DNA of 64,000 bases from Flexistipes sinusarabici DSM 4947 (GTDB lineage: Bacteria; Chrysiogenota; Deferribacteres; Deferribacterales; Flexistipitaceae), in contig NC_015672.1 in assembly GCF_000218625.1 (NCBI RefSeq), positions 434,001 to 498,000 of the forward strand, read 5' to 3'. The position numbers were made by a program, and so were the translations under genes. Below the pieces are notes generated by a model, which saw only the letters and a list, made by a program, of their open reading frames with translations, was not told the origin of the DNA and did no database searches. Each line of letters starts with the position of its first letter. The stretch's first letter is position 1. Of the stretch, positions 25,023-33,873 are shown in pieces.

Positions 25023-26567
25023 AGTTAACCCTGAAAAAGGTATATTTTCTTAAAATTTGCCATTATTTTTGTTTATTAAATGTAAACTATACATATATTT
25101 TGGCATACTTTTTATCCAGAAACACTTCGTTTGCAAAATTTGCTAATTTTTTTGCAATATTATCCATAAATTTTTTGAGAAAAAATAAAAGAAAGGCCAG
25201 TATCAGCCTTAGGTTATGACCACTTGCCGCCAAAATTGCATTAGCTTTATCTCCCTCTTTGCCTTTCAGATAATTTCTGTCCATCCGGTTATCTCGCTTA
25301 GTATGACCTATCGTCGCCTCAACACAACTTCGTCTTTTCAATAACCTCTTAAAATTAACTTTGAATTTCTTCATACTGCGTGGAACTACATGGACTTTTG
25401 CATCCCCTCTATAATTGTGCTTCCTGTAACCCAAATCTACCAATATCGTATCTATTGTACCGTTACTACCCAAAAGGGTTTTTGCTTCACATAAATTCTC
25501 TTCTAATGTATGACCGTCATAAGGATTGCCGTGAAATGATTTGCAACTCAGTATAAAATTCTTCTTCAATGTACCAACAAAACCTACTTTGTTACCAAAC
25601 TCATACCTCTTATGGCTCTTGCCCTTGCTAATGCACTCAACCTCTGGACTGTGAAGACTGTAAAGTTTGTTCTTGCTCTTTTTACTCCGATTCCACAAAC
25701 TCTCGTAAAATAACTTTAGCTGTTGAAACTCATCCGAATTCCTCAATTCCTCAGGTAAAACCCTTTCTATAGAACGATATAATTTGCCCATCTTTGTCTT
25801 CATCTTTTTTACTGCCTTACCCGCTCTCTTGTACTGTTTCGCATGAACATAGCCACTATATTTCATCAATAGCTTCTTGCCGGAATATTCATGTGTCTCC
25901 TTTACCTTATCTCATGCTTCTTTGAAAATTTCACAAGATATTTGATCATTGTATAAAAAAGTTTTATGTCCGTTGGAAACGTTATGTTCTTTTCCTGCAC
26001 CGTCGTATCTGCAGCTACTTTCTTTACGTCATTCTTATTAAGATAACCACTACGAAAAGCAGTGTTAATTGTCTCCTCTAAAAACTTCAACAAATCTTCT
26101 TCTTTTAAACGATTCCGAAATCTTGTCATGCTGGTTGGATTTATCGGCACCTTTGTCTGGAATACCTTTTCTCCAGTGAAGTACTGCCAGTAAGGGTTTT
26201 CTTTCCAGCCATGCACCACGTCTTCATCACTCAAATTGTACGTGTATTTCAAATAATGAAACCCAACCATCATACGTATTGGAATTCCTGGGCGACCATC
26301 GTTACGGTGATAAAGACTGCCAAATTCTTTCTCAAAATATTCCCAGTCTATTTTATCTGCTAATTGTATTAATGGATGTTTCATATCTATAATGTTAACA
26401 AGCAGTGGTTCTAAAAGCTCTTGTGTCGTCGAATCTTGCTTCTTAGGACGCATATAATCCCCCGGGTTTTTTGCTTATTCCTTTACTTTTCTGTGGGATT
26501 ACTTTAGCATATTTCCATGGTTAACTCAAGTATTATCAAATAGTTATCTAGTTTCTCAGGGCTAACT
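25023..26567 (-). mobile_element. IS5-family insertion sequence
   Basis: A 1545-bp element with 16-bp terminal inverted repeats, AGTTAACCCTGAAAAA at 25023-25038 matching the inverse of 26552-26567 at 14 of 16 bases. It is flanked by the direct repeat AAGT (25019-25022 and 26568-26571). It contains one transposase gene split by a frameshift. Confidence 0.82.
25087..26453 (-). pseudogene. IS5-family transposase, frameshifted
   Basis: The N-terminal 183 residues (25902-26453) and C-terminal 260 residues (25087-25869) are two frames of one DDE transposase. The N-terminal part shows the IS5-type region GRPGIPIRMMVGFHYLKY and NPYWQYFTGE and the catalytic AADTTVQEKN; the C-terminal part has the later DDE motif region (LVDLGYRKHNY, RRSCVEATIGHTKRDNRMDRN). 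The first frame ends in KKHEIR-stop. The second continues as DKVKETHEYSGKK without a start codon. A -1 shift near 25914-25925 would join them, but no convincing slippery heptamer is seen, so a disabling indel is more likely than programmed frameshifting. Confidence 0.8.
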
Positions 26568-26607
26568 AAGTAACATTGAACGTTGAACTCACCCATCACG
26601 GCATTTT

Positions 26608-28227
26608 TCAAAGAAAACGAAAATTATCCACATCGAACAAACCTTTATCTGTTAATTTTAGATGAGGGATTACTTCCAATGCCATAAAGCTTAGTGTTCC
26701 CAAAGGATCTGTCAATGTGCAGCCCATTTCTGCGATTTGTTCGTTGATACGCTCTAAACTCTCCACTACCGCCTCAGGAGCCTTTGATGTGACGAGCCCG
26801 CCGATTTCAAGGGGGAGTGTGAAGAGGCTGTTATCATCAGATACTGCCAGTCCTCCGCCGTTGTCTATAACAGAATTTACAACCTTTAGGATACTTTCAT
26901 CACTTGTGCCCACAGCCACGATATTGTGACAGTCATGGGCAATGGAAGAAGCAAATGCTCCTCTTTTCAGATTAAAACCGTTAATTTTACAGGATGTACG
27001 GTTTCCGTATCCATATCGTTCGAATACACACAATTTCAGTATGTCATTTTCCAGGTCATATGTTTTTGATGAATCAACCAAATGTTCTGTTATCAAACTT
27101 CCGTCTTTAACTCGAATGCATGCCTGTTCATTGTTCATTTGGGGGATTTCGGACTGGTTGACAATATTCATCGAGTTTTGCAATTTTTCAGGGATCGGTG
27201 TGTGGCTGTTTTTCTGAGAAAAATGGGAGAGATTTTTACCGTCGATGTAAATATCCTTTATTTCAAAAGATTTACTGCTGATGTCGGCGATGATAAAACT
27301 TGCATACATTCCCGGTTTGATTTCTGAATACCTGTCCAGTCCATAATATTTCAATCCGTTTCGGCTGGCGGCTTTCAGAACGTTAACAGGTGGTATCCCG
27401 AGCTTTAAAGCTTTATTAACATTATAACTTATATGTCCGCCCCTCAAAATGTGGTTTAATGATTTGTCATCTGTGCAGAACATTATATCGTCCGGGTACT
27501 CGTTTATAAGTTCGTAAGCTTTATTATCGGTGTGCTCTGCAGAACCCTCTCTTAAGAATATTTTAAGGCCGGCTTCAAGCTTGGTTTTAATATCGTGGTA
27601 TGATTCGCTTTCATGATCATCCATCACACCCGCAGCAACATATTTTAACAAGTCTTCTCCGCTAAGTCCCGGTGCATGGCCGTTAATGACTTTACCCAAA
27701 GCTTTAGCTTTTGCGATTGAGACTACAAATTTTTCTTCGCCCTGGATAACCCCTGGGTTATTCATCATCTCACCTAAGCTTACCGTTTCTTCTTTTTCCA
27801 GCAGAGACGATATTTCATCAATACCCAATTGGGCACCGGATGTGGCAAAAGGTGTTGCCGGGACACATGAAGGAACGGCAAATTTGATATTACAAAAGGA
27901 ATGTTTTGCTTCATCCATGAAATATTCAACTGCGCCCATACCCCCGACATTTGCAATTTCGTGATTGTCAGTAACGACATGAAGAGTACCGTGTTTCAAT
28001 ACGACATCACCGAAAGCAGAGGGAGTGAGATGAGAACTTTCAGTGTGCACGTGGCAGTCGATAAAACCCGGTGTTATATACAGACCGGCACCTTTATAGT
28101 ATTCGTGCGCGTAAGGTTTGGAGTCGGTGATTTCTGCAATAACACCGTTGTTAATCAAAACATTTGATTTGAAAAATACGTTTTTGTCAAAATCGGGGAT
28201 AAAAACGTTTTCAAAAAGTGTTTTCAT
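26608..28227 (-). CDS. ade: Adenine deaminase
   Basis: A 539-residue amidohydrolase-fold enzyme that converts adenine to hypoxanthine and ammonia in purine salvage. Metal-binding PGFIDCHVHTESS near residue 53 and DNHEIANVGG, NGHAPG and CTDDKS later are typical of the Ade family, and the C-terminal domain carries CHNIVAVG. Length is close to the family norm. It starts 3 bases after the permease gene, so uptake and deamination of adenine are coupled in one operon. Confidence 0.93.
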   Translation of the reverse strand: MKTLFENVFIPDFDKNVFFKSNVLINNGVIAEITDSKPYAHEYYKGAGLYITPGFIDCHVHTESSHLTPSAFGDVVLKHGTLHVVTDNHEIANVGGMGAVEYFMDEAKHSFCNIKFAVPSCVPATPFATSGAQLGIDEISSLLEKEETVSLGEMMNNPGVIQGEEKFVVSIAKAKALGKVINGHAPGLSGEDLLKYVAAGVMDDHESESYHDIKTKLEAGLKIFLREGSAEHTDNKAYELINEYPDDIMFCTDDKSLNHILRGGHISYNVNKALKLGIPPVNVLKAASRNGLKYYGLDRYSEIKPGMYASFIIADISSKSFEIKDIYIDGKNLSHFSQKNSHTPIPEKLQNSMNIVNQSEIPQMNNEQACIRVKDGSLITEHLVDSSKTYDLENDILKLCVFERYGYGNRTSCKINGFNLKRGAFASSIAHDCHNIVAVGTSDESILKVVNSVIDNGGGLAVSDDNSLFTLPLEIGGLVTSKAPEAVVESLERINEQIAEMGCTLTDPLGTLSFMALEVIPHLKLTDKGLFDVDNFRFL

Positions 28228-28230
28228 ATT

Positions 28231-29529
28231 CTATGCAGTCCCAAGGTATATGAATCTTGCTATAAAAATAAGCGCCAAAATCCATACGGTAAGTTTAACT
28301 TCGTTAGCTTTTCCTGCCAAAGTCTTTGTTATGGGGTAAAATATAAATCCCATGGCAATACCTGTTGCGATACTGTATGAAAACGGCATAGATATTATTA
28401 CCATAAATGAAGGAAGGGCTTCCGTCATATCCTCCCAATCGATTTTGGTGACTGTTTTCAGCATGAAAACTCCTACAATTACCAGCGCCGGTGAAGTTGC
28501 ATAGGCCGGTATTGATTCGGCTAAGGGCGCAAGGAACATACTTAGTAGAAAGAGGATGCCGACTACAACGGATGTTAAGCCTGTTCTACCGCCTTCAGCT
28601 ACCCCTGAAGCACTTTCTATGTATGTTGTGATGGTTGATGTTCCTAAAACACTACCGAAACAGGTTCCTACAGCGTCTACAGTTAATGCTCTGTTGACAC
28701 GGGGAAATTCACCGTTCTTTTTGATAAATCCTCCTTGCTTTGCAACGCCAACCAAAGTTCCCGTTGTGTCAAACAAATCAACAAACAAAAACGCAAAAAC
28801 GATACCGAAAAAGCCGATATCCAGAGCCGAGGAAATATCCAATTTGAAAAATACCGGTGATAGATCCGGCGGCATTCCTACGATACCTTTAAATTCAGAT
28901 AGCCCTGCCAAGAGTCCTATGATCCATATAATCAGTATGCCGATAAGTATAGCACCTTTTAATTTTCTGGCGATAAGAGCACCGATTATAATTATTCCTA
29001 TAATCGTCATTATTGCGGATGCCGCTGTCATATCACCGAGTGAGACAAGAGTGGCAGGGTTTTTGACAATAATGCCGACCTCCTTCAAACCTATCAATGC
29101 TATAAAAAGACCTATACCACCTGCTGTGGCAAGTTTAAGAGATTCTGGGATGGAATAGACAATGACTTCCCTTATTCTGGCAACGGTGAGAATAAGAAAT
29201 ATTACACCTGAGATAAAAACTGCCCCGAGAGCTGTCTGCCAGGAATAACCCATCTGCCCTACAACGGTGAACGCAAAATAAGCGTTCAAACCCATACCTG
29301 GAGCCAGCGCAAAAGGATAATTGGCGAACAGCCCCATGAAGATAGTACTGAAACCTGCCGCAATAACCGTTGCCAGCATTACAGCTCCAAAATCCATTCC
29401 GGTTTTGGAAAGTATTGCAGGGTTTACAAAAATGATATAAGCCATGGTCATAAAAGTAGTAATACCTGCGATAATTTCGGTTTTTACGTTGGTGTTGTGT
29501 TCGGAAAACTTGAATAAACGTTCTAACAT
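28231..29529 (-). CDS. NCS2/AzgA-family purine permease
   Basis: A 432-residue transporter with 12-13 predicted membrane helices. The N-terminal EIIAGITTFMTMAYIIFVNP and the PGMGLNAYFAFTVV and DLFDTTGTLVG motifs are those of adenine/guanine/hypoxanthine permeases (AzgA/PbuG group), proton symporters in the inner membrane. First gene of the operon with ade, which favours adenine or hypoxanthine as substrate. I see no purine riboswitch in the leader. Confidence 0.9.
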   Translation of the reverse strand: MLERLFKFSEHNTNVKTEIIAGITTFMTMAYIIFVNPAILSKTGMDFGAVMLATVIAAGFSTIFMGLFANYPFALAPGMGLNAYFAFTVVGQMGYSWQTALGAVFISGVIFLILTVARIREVIVYSIPESLKLATAGGIGLFIALIGLKEVGIIVKNPATLVSLGDMTAASAIMTIIGIIIIGALIARKLKGAILIGILIIWIIGLLAGLSEFKGIVGMPPDLSPVFFKLDISSALDIGFFGIVFAFLFVDLFDTTGTLVGVAKQGGFIKKNGEFPRVNRALTVDAVGTCFGSVLGTSTITTYIESASGVAEGGRTGLTSVVVGILFLLSMFLAPLAESIPAYATSPALVIVGVFMLKTVTKIDWEDMTEALPSFMVIISMPFSYSIATGIAMGFIFYPITKTLAGKANEVKLTVWILALIFIARFIYLGTA

Positions 29530-29564
29530 AATATAACCCTCTTATCATATTTTTATGTAATTTT

Positions 29565-29593
29565 TGTTTATCCCCGGCGGATAAATATGTCAA
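29565..29593 (-). promoter_or_regulatory. Probable promoter of the permease-ade operon
   Basis: On the minus strand TTGACA (29593-29588) and TAAACA (29570-29565) are 17 bases apart, about 35 bases before the permease start. Confidence 0.5.
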
Positions 29594-29641
29594 TACTTTT
29601 AGATATTGGCAACTTCACATTTTTTAAAAGACCATATTATA

Positions 29642-29830
29642 GTGAGGTAGTGAGATAGTGAGATGGGGAGATGGAGAGATGGTGAAGTAGTGAGGTAGTG
29701 AGATAGTGAGATGGGGAGATGGAGAGATGGTGAAGTAGTGAGGTAGTGAGATAGTGAGATGGGGAGATGGAGAGATGGTGAAGTAGTGAGATGGTGAGAT
29801 AGTGAGGTAGTGAGGTAGAGGCGAAGGTAG
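29642..29830. repeat. 48-bp minisatellite with 8-bp substructure
   Basis: A 48-bp unit begins at 29642, 29690 and 29738, followed by a degenerate partial copy. Each unit is itself made of GTGAGATA/GTGAGGTA-like octamers. Downstream to 29870 the pattern decays into GAGGTT repeats. No ORF crosses it. At 29874-29906 CCCCGTGAAAT pairs with ATTTCACCGGGG as an imperfect hairpin. Confidence 0.85.
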
Positions 29831-29996
29831 AGGTAAAGGTTGAGGTTGAGGTTGAGGAAGTTGAAAAGGCCTGCCCCGTGAAATGCGAAAGCCTATTTCA
29901 CCGGGGGTTGAGTTGTTGAGTAGTTGAGTGGTGTATTGGTATATTTGTGTATTGGTTATTGGTGTTTAAGTCCGTTATTTAACGTCTTACGTTTGG

Positions 29997-30323
29997 AACC
30001 TTGAACGTTTAACCCTGAACCCTGAACCTTGAACCTTGAACCCATACTACCCATACTACACATCACATCTTACGTTTCACGTTTCACGCATCACGCATTA
30101 CGTCTTACTGTCACATTCACTTTCACTTTCACTGTATTCTGAACCTTGAACATTGAACTTATCATTGCCGTGCTTCCTATGTTGTTGTAAATCCTCAGAT
30201 ATTACTCAAACAAACGCAACTTGGTATAAATTTTGGGTGTTATCAGTATTAGATTTTTGCTCCATTTGAGTTGAAGCGATATAAAAATTGTCTTTTAAAT
30301 TCTTATGAGATGTTGTAAATTTA
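29997..30323. repeat. Left copy of a ~330-bp direct duplication (polA upstream DNA)
   Basis: Starts with TTGAACC-type heptamers, then CACGTTT-type heptamers, then about 200 bases of unique AT-rich sequence ending in GATGTTGTAAATTTA. It matches 35794-36145 closely, with scattered substitutions and repeat-number differences. It contains no gene. Confidence 0.85.
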
Positions 30324-30329
30324 AATAGG

Positions 30330-30350
30330 AAGTATAATTTACCTGACCCC
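30330..30350. repeat. Short dispersed repeat AGTATAATTTACCTG
   Basis: The motif occurs here, near 30930-30945 and near 33123-33137, and inverted with one change near 33054-33074. It marks junctions within the IS-rich zone and resembles the short palindromic repeats mobilised by REP-associated transposases. Confidence 0.5.
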
Positions 30351-30368
30351 ATTTATTTTCAAATTTCC

Positions 30369-30785
30369 TTATTTAATAAAGTCAGTATTAATATTCTCAT
30401 TTATTTTTTTGACCAGCTTAATTTTTTTGTCTTTAACTTTAACAGGTTGAATTCCAGCAAAAATTTTTTCGAAATTTAAAAAGAAGGAATTATACTCAAC
30501 AAAATTAACAGCAGTAAAATTGCCTTGTCCATCCCATCCTATTTTTTCTGCCAAATCATTGTCTATACTAAATTTTTGAATTTTTAACTTATTGTTTTTG
30601 TTAATAACTCTTTTCATATATTTATCATTTGCAGCAGTTAACCACTCATCAATTACATATGCAATTACCGGCTTTGCACAAAAAAACAAATATTGGTTTT
30701 CGATAAAATACGCAAAGTTACCTCTAAGTAAAGAAAAAAAAGAACATTTGCTCTCTGGCAAGGGGGCATTCATATCATTTAACAT
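30369..30785 (-). CDS. Hypothetical protein
   Basis: A 138-residue protein with no signal peptide or membrane segment; the N-terminal half has aromatic-rich segments (FFSLLRGNFAYFIENQYLFF) and the C-terminal part is Lys-rich. The ATG follows AAAGAGGT with good spacing. Bordered by short dispersed repeats. No family recognised, and it may be a mobile cargo gene. Confidence 0.5.
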   Translation of the reverse strand: MLNDMNAPLPESKCSFFSLLRGNFAYFIENQYLFFCAKPVIAYVIDEWLTAANDKYMKRVINKNNKLKIQKFSIDNDLAEKIGWDGQGNFTAVNFVEYNSFFLNFEKIFAGIQPVKVKDKKIKLVKKINENINTDFIK

Positions 30786-31050
30786 TATTAACCTCTTTTT
30801 TTTTAAATAACATAACTCAAGTTTCGCACTTTAAAAACATCATTTTTTCAATAGAAGTCTTTATGATTTCTTGCATTTTTTCCAGCCTCTCCCAAAAAAG
30901 TGCAAATATTGACTCAGCATCACCGAAACAGTATAATTTACCTGATAATCATTAACAAGTTGAGATGAAGCAGGCACCTCCTTCACTTATGCACATAAAG
31001 TGCTATGCTATTGGTAAGGAACCAAACATAAAAGTTAAAGGAGGTACCAT
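30786..31050. other. Gap with left end of the IS110-type element
   Basis: AT-rich non-coding DNA. A copy of the AGTATAATTTACCTG repeat ends near 30945, and the left end of the IS110-type element must lie between there and 31020. A strong AAAGGAGGT ribosome binding site for the transposase is at 31038-31046. Confidence 0.4.
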
Positions 31051-32073
31051 ATGGCACTATACGGAGGTTTTGACTTGCATTCAACCAATAATTATTTAGC
31101 CATTATTGATGAGAATGACAAACGTATTCTCAAAAAGAAGCTGGACAATGATCCTGATTTGATTATTTCAACATTAAAGCCGTACCAAAATGAGCTTAAA
31201 GGTGTAGTTGTTGAATCTACTTTCAATTGGTACTGGCTTGTAGATCTTTTGATGGACAATGATTTCAAAACACATTTGGCAAACCCTTCCGCTGTTAAAA
31301 AATACGAGGGACTCAAACACAGCGATGACAATGATGATGCACATTGGCTTGCTCATCTTTTAAAACTAAACATTCTACCTGAAGGTTACATTTATCCCAA
31401 GAAGCAACGTCCAATACGGGATTTACTCCGGAAAAGAGGACACCTTGTGCAGCTTCGTACATCTCTTATTCTCAGCTTACAAAATATCATCCAGAGAAAT
31501 TGCGGGACAAAACTTGGAGCTAACATTATTAAACAAACAAAAGAGGACAACCCTTTATTTGAAATGCTTAATTCTGATGAGTCCCTATCACTTTCAGGAG
31601 TTATTAGTAAAGAAAGCATAGACCATCTGTCAAATCAAATACGGCAGATAGAAAAGAAGGTAGAAAACTCGATGGAGCTTCACAGTTCATTTATCAAATT
31701 ACAGTCTATTCCCGGTGTAGGTAAAACATTAGCACTCACAATTATGCTGGAAACAGGCACAATTGAAAGATTTAATAAAGTTGGCAATTTTGCTTCTTAT
31801 TGCAGGAAAGTACCTACAAAGTGGACGAGCAATGACAAAACAAAAGGCAGTGGAAATCAGAAAAATGGAAATAAATATCTTGCATGGGCATTTTCGGAGG
31901 CGGCTGAATTCATAAAGAAATTCGATCCTGCGGCAAAATCGTATTACCAACGCAAAATGTCTAAAGGAAATCGAATGATTGCTCATTCTGCTGTGGCACA
32001 TAAACTCAGCAGAGCTGCTTTTTATATTATGCGTGATGATGTAGTTTATGACAGTAAGAAGTTATTTGGATAG
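31051..32073 (+). CDS. IS110-family transposase (DEDD recombinase)
   Basis: A 340-residue RNA-guided-type recombinase. The N-terminal RuvC-like DEDD domain starts with GGFDLHSTNNYLAI (first Asp at 8) and has VVESTFNWYWLVD and HSDDNDDAHWLA for the other acidic residues. The C-terminal Tnp20 domain has LQSIPGVGKTLALTIMLETG and the likely nucleophile Ser in GSGNQKNGNKYLAWAFSEAA. Length is normal and the frame is intact, so the element may still be active. Confidence 0.92.
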   Translation: MALYGGFDLHSTNNYLAIIDENDKRILKKKLDNDPDLIISTLKPYQNELKGVVVESTFNWYWLVDLLMDNDFKTHLANPSAVKKYEGLKHSDDNDDAHWLAHLLKLNILPEGYIYPKKQRPIRDLLRKRGHLVQLRTSLILSLQNIIQRNCGTKLGANIIKQTKEDNPLFEMLNSDESLSLSGVISKESIDHLSNQIRQIEKKVENSMELHSSFIKLQSIPGVGKTLALTIMLETGTIERFNKVGNFASYCRKVPTKWTSNDKTKGSGNQKNGNKYLAWAFSEAAEFIKKFDPAAKSYYQRKMSKGNRMIAHSAVAHKLSRAAFYIMRDDVVYDSKKLFG

Positions 32074-32080
32074 AATGGTT

Positions 32081-32342
32081 GAAGCGGGGAACCGGAAAGG
32101 GGAGTGGTAAAACCACATTGCCTGATTGGAAGCCGCTTCGACCTGTAGATTGAGTACTTTGCTGCCTATGCGATGAGCTTACTAGGGATTGGTTAAAAAC
32201 CATGGTTTCTGATATCAAATTTTATAGACATCGCATGGTACTGACGTTTTTCTGGTTCGCGGAATGCGAAACGGGTATCCCGGAATATTGGTGATACCTA
32301 AATCCTGATGGGTGTCTGGTGCAGCAAATATTATGCTGACAC
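32081..32342 (+). ncRNA. Candidate bridge RNA region of the IS110-type element
   Basis: Several nested stems: GAAGCGG (32081-32087) with CCGCTTC (32133-32139) enclosing GTGGT/ACCAC (32104-32108, 32112-32116); ATGCGATG (32168-32175) with CATCGCAT (32229-32236); TTCGC/GCGAA (32256-32270); GGTATC/GATACC (32274-32298); and CAGCA/TGCTG (32322-32338). The region directly follows the transposase gene and has no ORF. Structure plus position suggest a guide RNA; target and donor loops are not assigned. Confidence 0.5.
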
Positions 32343-32552
32343 ATATATTGAAAACAGAGGTGCAGAAAAGGTGCTTAATTTGCAAATATTATAGTTTAGT
32401 AAATAGATTGCATAAAAATGCGTACAGTGGAGGAATATCTACTTGACAAAAAACTTGTTATGGGTGTCCCCTTTTTTTAGAGTTCTCTGATTTTACTTTG
32501 AGCCTTTTCAAATTCTTCAAATTTATTCATTTCTTAGACCGGGTAATTTTGG

Positions 32553-32642
32553 CATATAACGCCGTAAATCACCGGCGGTAAAAAGCAGAGAGGCGAAGGA
32601 ACAGCGCTTTTCACCGTCCGAGTGCATTTGCCTTGTTAGCGG
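32553..32642 (-). other. Orphan attC site, minus orientation
   Basis: Read on the minus strand, CCGCTAAC (R'', 32642-32635) and GTTATATG (R', 32560-32553) flank a long imperfect stem: GGCAAATGCAC...CGGACGGTGAAAAGC pairs with GCTTTTTACCGCCGGTGATTTACGGC. It lies 2 bases beyond the stop of the DUF2628 gene in the correct cassette orientation. Confidence 0.82.
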
Positions 32643-32644
32643 TT

Positions 32645-33016
32645 TCAACCTTCACTATTTTCTTTCATATAAAGTGCAACAGCCCCTTCTGGGTTTGCCG
32701 CTGCTACTGTTTCTTTATATTCATATCCTCGTTTTGGCAAGTTGCTCTCCCTCCATTTATTCCCATTAACACCAAAAATTATTTTGACAATAATGGAGGC
32801 TACCCTAATCAGGGCATCACCGCCTGAACCAGAACCTGATGCACCAATAATAAAACCCAATACGAGGAATGCAATCAAAACCCCTACACCAAGCCCCCAC
32901 ATTTTCTTTACCATAGCCCAGATAAAGCTAAAGAAAAATGCTGGCCATGACCATCCCTGTTTTACAGCTTCATAGTTTCCTTGAGGGTTGGCATAAATTT
33001 TATACTGCTTCATCAT
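32645..33016 (-). CDS. DUF2628-type small membrane protein (integron cassette gene)
   Basis: A 123-residue protein. The N-terminal soluble part (KQYKIYANPQGNYEAVKQG) leads into WSWPAFFFSFIWAMVKKMW and a second hydrophobic stretch at about 46-62, the pattern of DUF2628 proteins, which are recurrent in chromosomal integron cassettes. AAAGGAGA precedes the ATG. The attC follows its stop, but upstream the cassette start is replaced by a short dispersed repeat, so the cassette is truncated or stranded. Function unknown. Confidence 0.78.
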   Translation of the reverse strand: MMKQYKIYANPQGNYEAVKQGWSWPAFFFSFIWAMVKKMWGLGVGVLIAFLVLGFIIGASGSGSGGDALIRVASIIVKIIFGVNGNKWRESNLPKRGYEYKETVAAANPEGAVALYMKENSEG

Positions 33017-33200
33017 TTGTCTCCTTTTGGTTTCGAGTTTTTTACCAGTAAATAGGGTCAGGTAAATAAGTATATTATTTTATCCTCAAATGTTTTGTAT
33101 GTAGATTCTATAAAACCTTTGAAGTATAATTTACCTGTCTCCATTCAATTTACCCATTCAATTTCCATTCAATTCACAGGTTAGCCTCTGGTATTTTGGG

Positions 33201-33561
33201 CTATGAATTAAGTTCAAATAAAATCTTTAAAGACTGGTTAATTTCCTGTACCTTATCTATTGACAATTTCCCCCGAATTTTGACTAACCTATGACGATGA
33301 TCTATTGGACGTGTCTGCAAGCAGTCTGCTATCGATTTTTTTTGATAAACCATTGTTGGATGAAGGATAAATTTCAACATTGGTTTGTATTCGAGTTTTT
33401 TTTGGACTCCATTCAGTAATTGGAACAACTTGGATAACAGGAACTCTTTCATTATAAATATCATTAGTCACAACTATGCATGGTCTAATTTTTCCTGTTT
33501 CTGAACCTTTTGTCGGATCGAGATTGACGTCAATAATCATACCTCTTTTCAGCGTTGTCAT
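33201..33561 (-). pseudogene. MazF/PemK-type toxin, frameshifted at an A8 run
   Basis: A ribosome-independent mRNA endonuclease family protein: LKRGMIIDVNLDPTKGSE, KIRPCIVVTND and VVPIT are the typical N-terminal motifs. The frame runs off at eight A residues (minus strand; T8 at 33336-33343) into a short false tail. One fewer A restores a normal C-terminus (SIADCLQTRPIDHRHRLVK) that stops at 33201. The start at 33561 overlaps the antitoxin stop as ATGA. It may be a pseudogene, a phase-variable gene, a slippage product or a base-calling error. Confidence 0.8.
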
Positions 33562-33791
33562 TCCGGCCATCCGTTTAATGCAGTTTCGGTCAATTCTTTT
33601 AGATCATTATCTTCAGAATAGATTTCAGAATATAGCTCAGCGGATTTTCGTAGATTTTCAAGTTCCATTTCTTTTTTGTAATGTTCTATAGCTACACGAA
33701 GCATAGAGCTTTTATCCTTAAATCCATAGGCTTTAAAATTGTTCAAAAATTGTGCTTGTGATTCTTCAACGCTGAATTTTGCCTGTAACAT
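33558..33791 (-). CDS. RHH-like antitoxin of the MazF-type pair
   Basis: A 77-residue protein with a short beta start (MLQAKFSVEE) and two helices typical of a ribbon-helix-helix DNA-binding antitoxin, then an acidic C-terminal tail that would bind the toxin. The ATG at 33791 follows AAAGGAT; an upstream in-frame ATG at 33866 has no such site. It overlaps the toxin gene by 4 bases (ATGA). It would neutralise the toxin and repress the operon. Confidence 0.75.
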   Translation of the reverse strand: MLQAKFSVEESQAQFLNNFKAYGFKDKSSMLRVAIEHYKKEMELENLRKSAELYSEIYSEDNDLKELTETALNGWPE

Positions 33792-33873
33792 ACAATATCC
33801 TTTTTGGCGCTTATGTTGGGCCCTAATATACAGACCTACTTTAATGCCCAATTCATTAAAAGTCAATTAAATT

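Larger units (their letters stand above)
30947..32400 (+). mobile_element. IS110-family insertion sequence (ends approximate)
   Basis: One IS110-type transposase gene with a short leader and a long, structured, non-coding 3' region. Such elements lack terminal inverted repeats, so the ends are not resolved. The long 3' region is the arrangement reported for the IS1111 subgroup, whose guide (bridge) RNA is encoded after the gene. Confidence 0.7.

Noticed and set aside
29530-29640. Purine riboswitch before the permease-ade operon
   Set aside because: The leader lacks the paired loops and conserved core of the purine aptamer; only a promoter-like pair of boxes is seen.
29642-30150. Repeats that could suggest a CRISPR array
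   Set aside because: The units are contiguous tandem copies with no unique spacers, and no cas genes are in the window.
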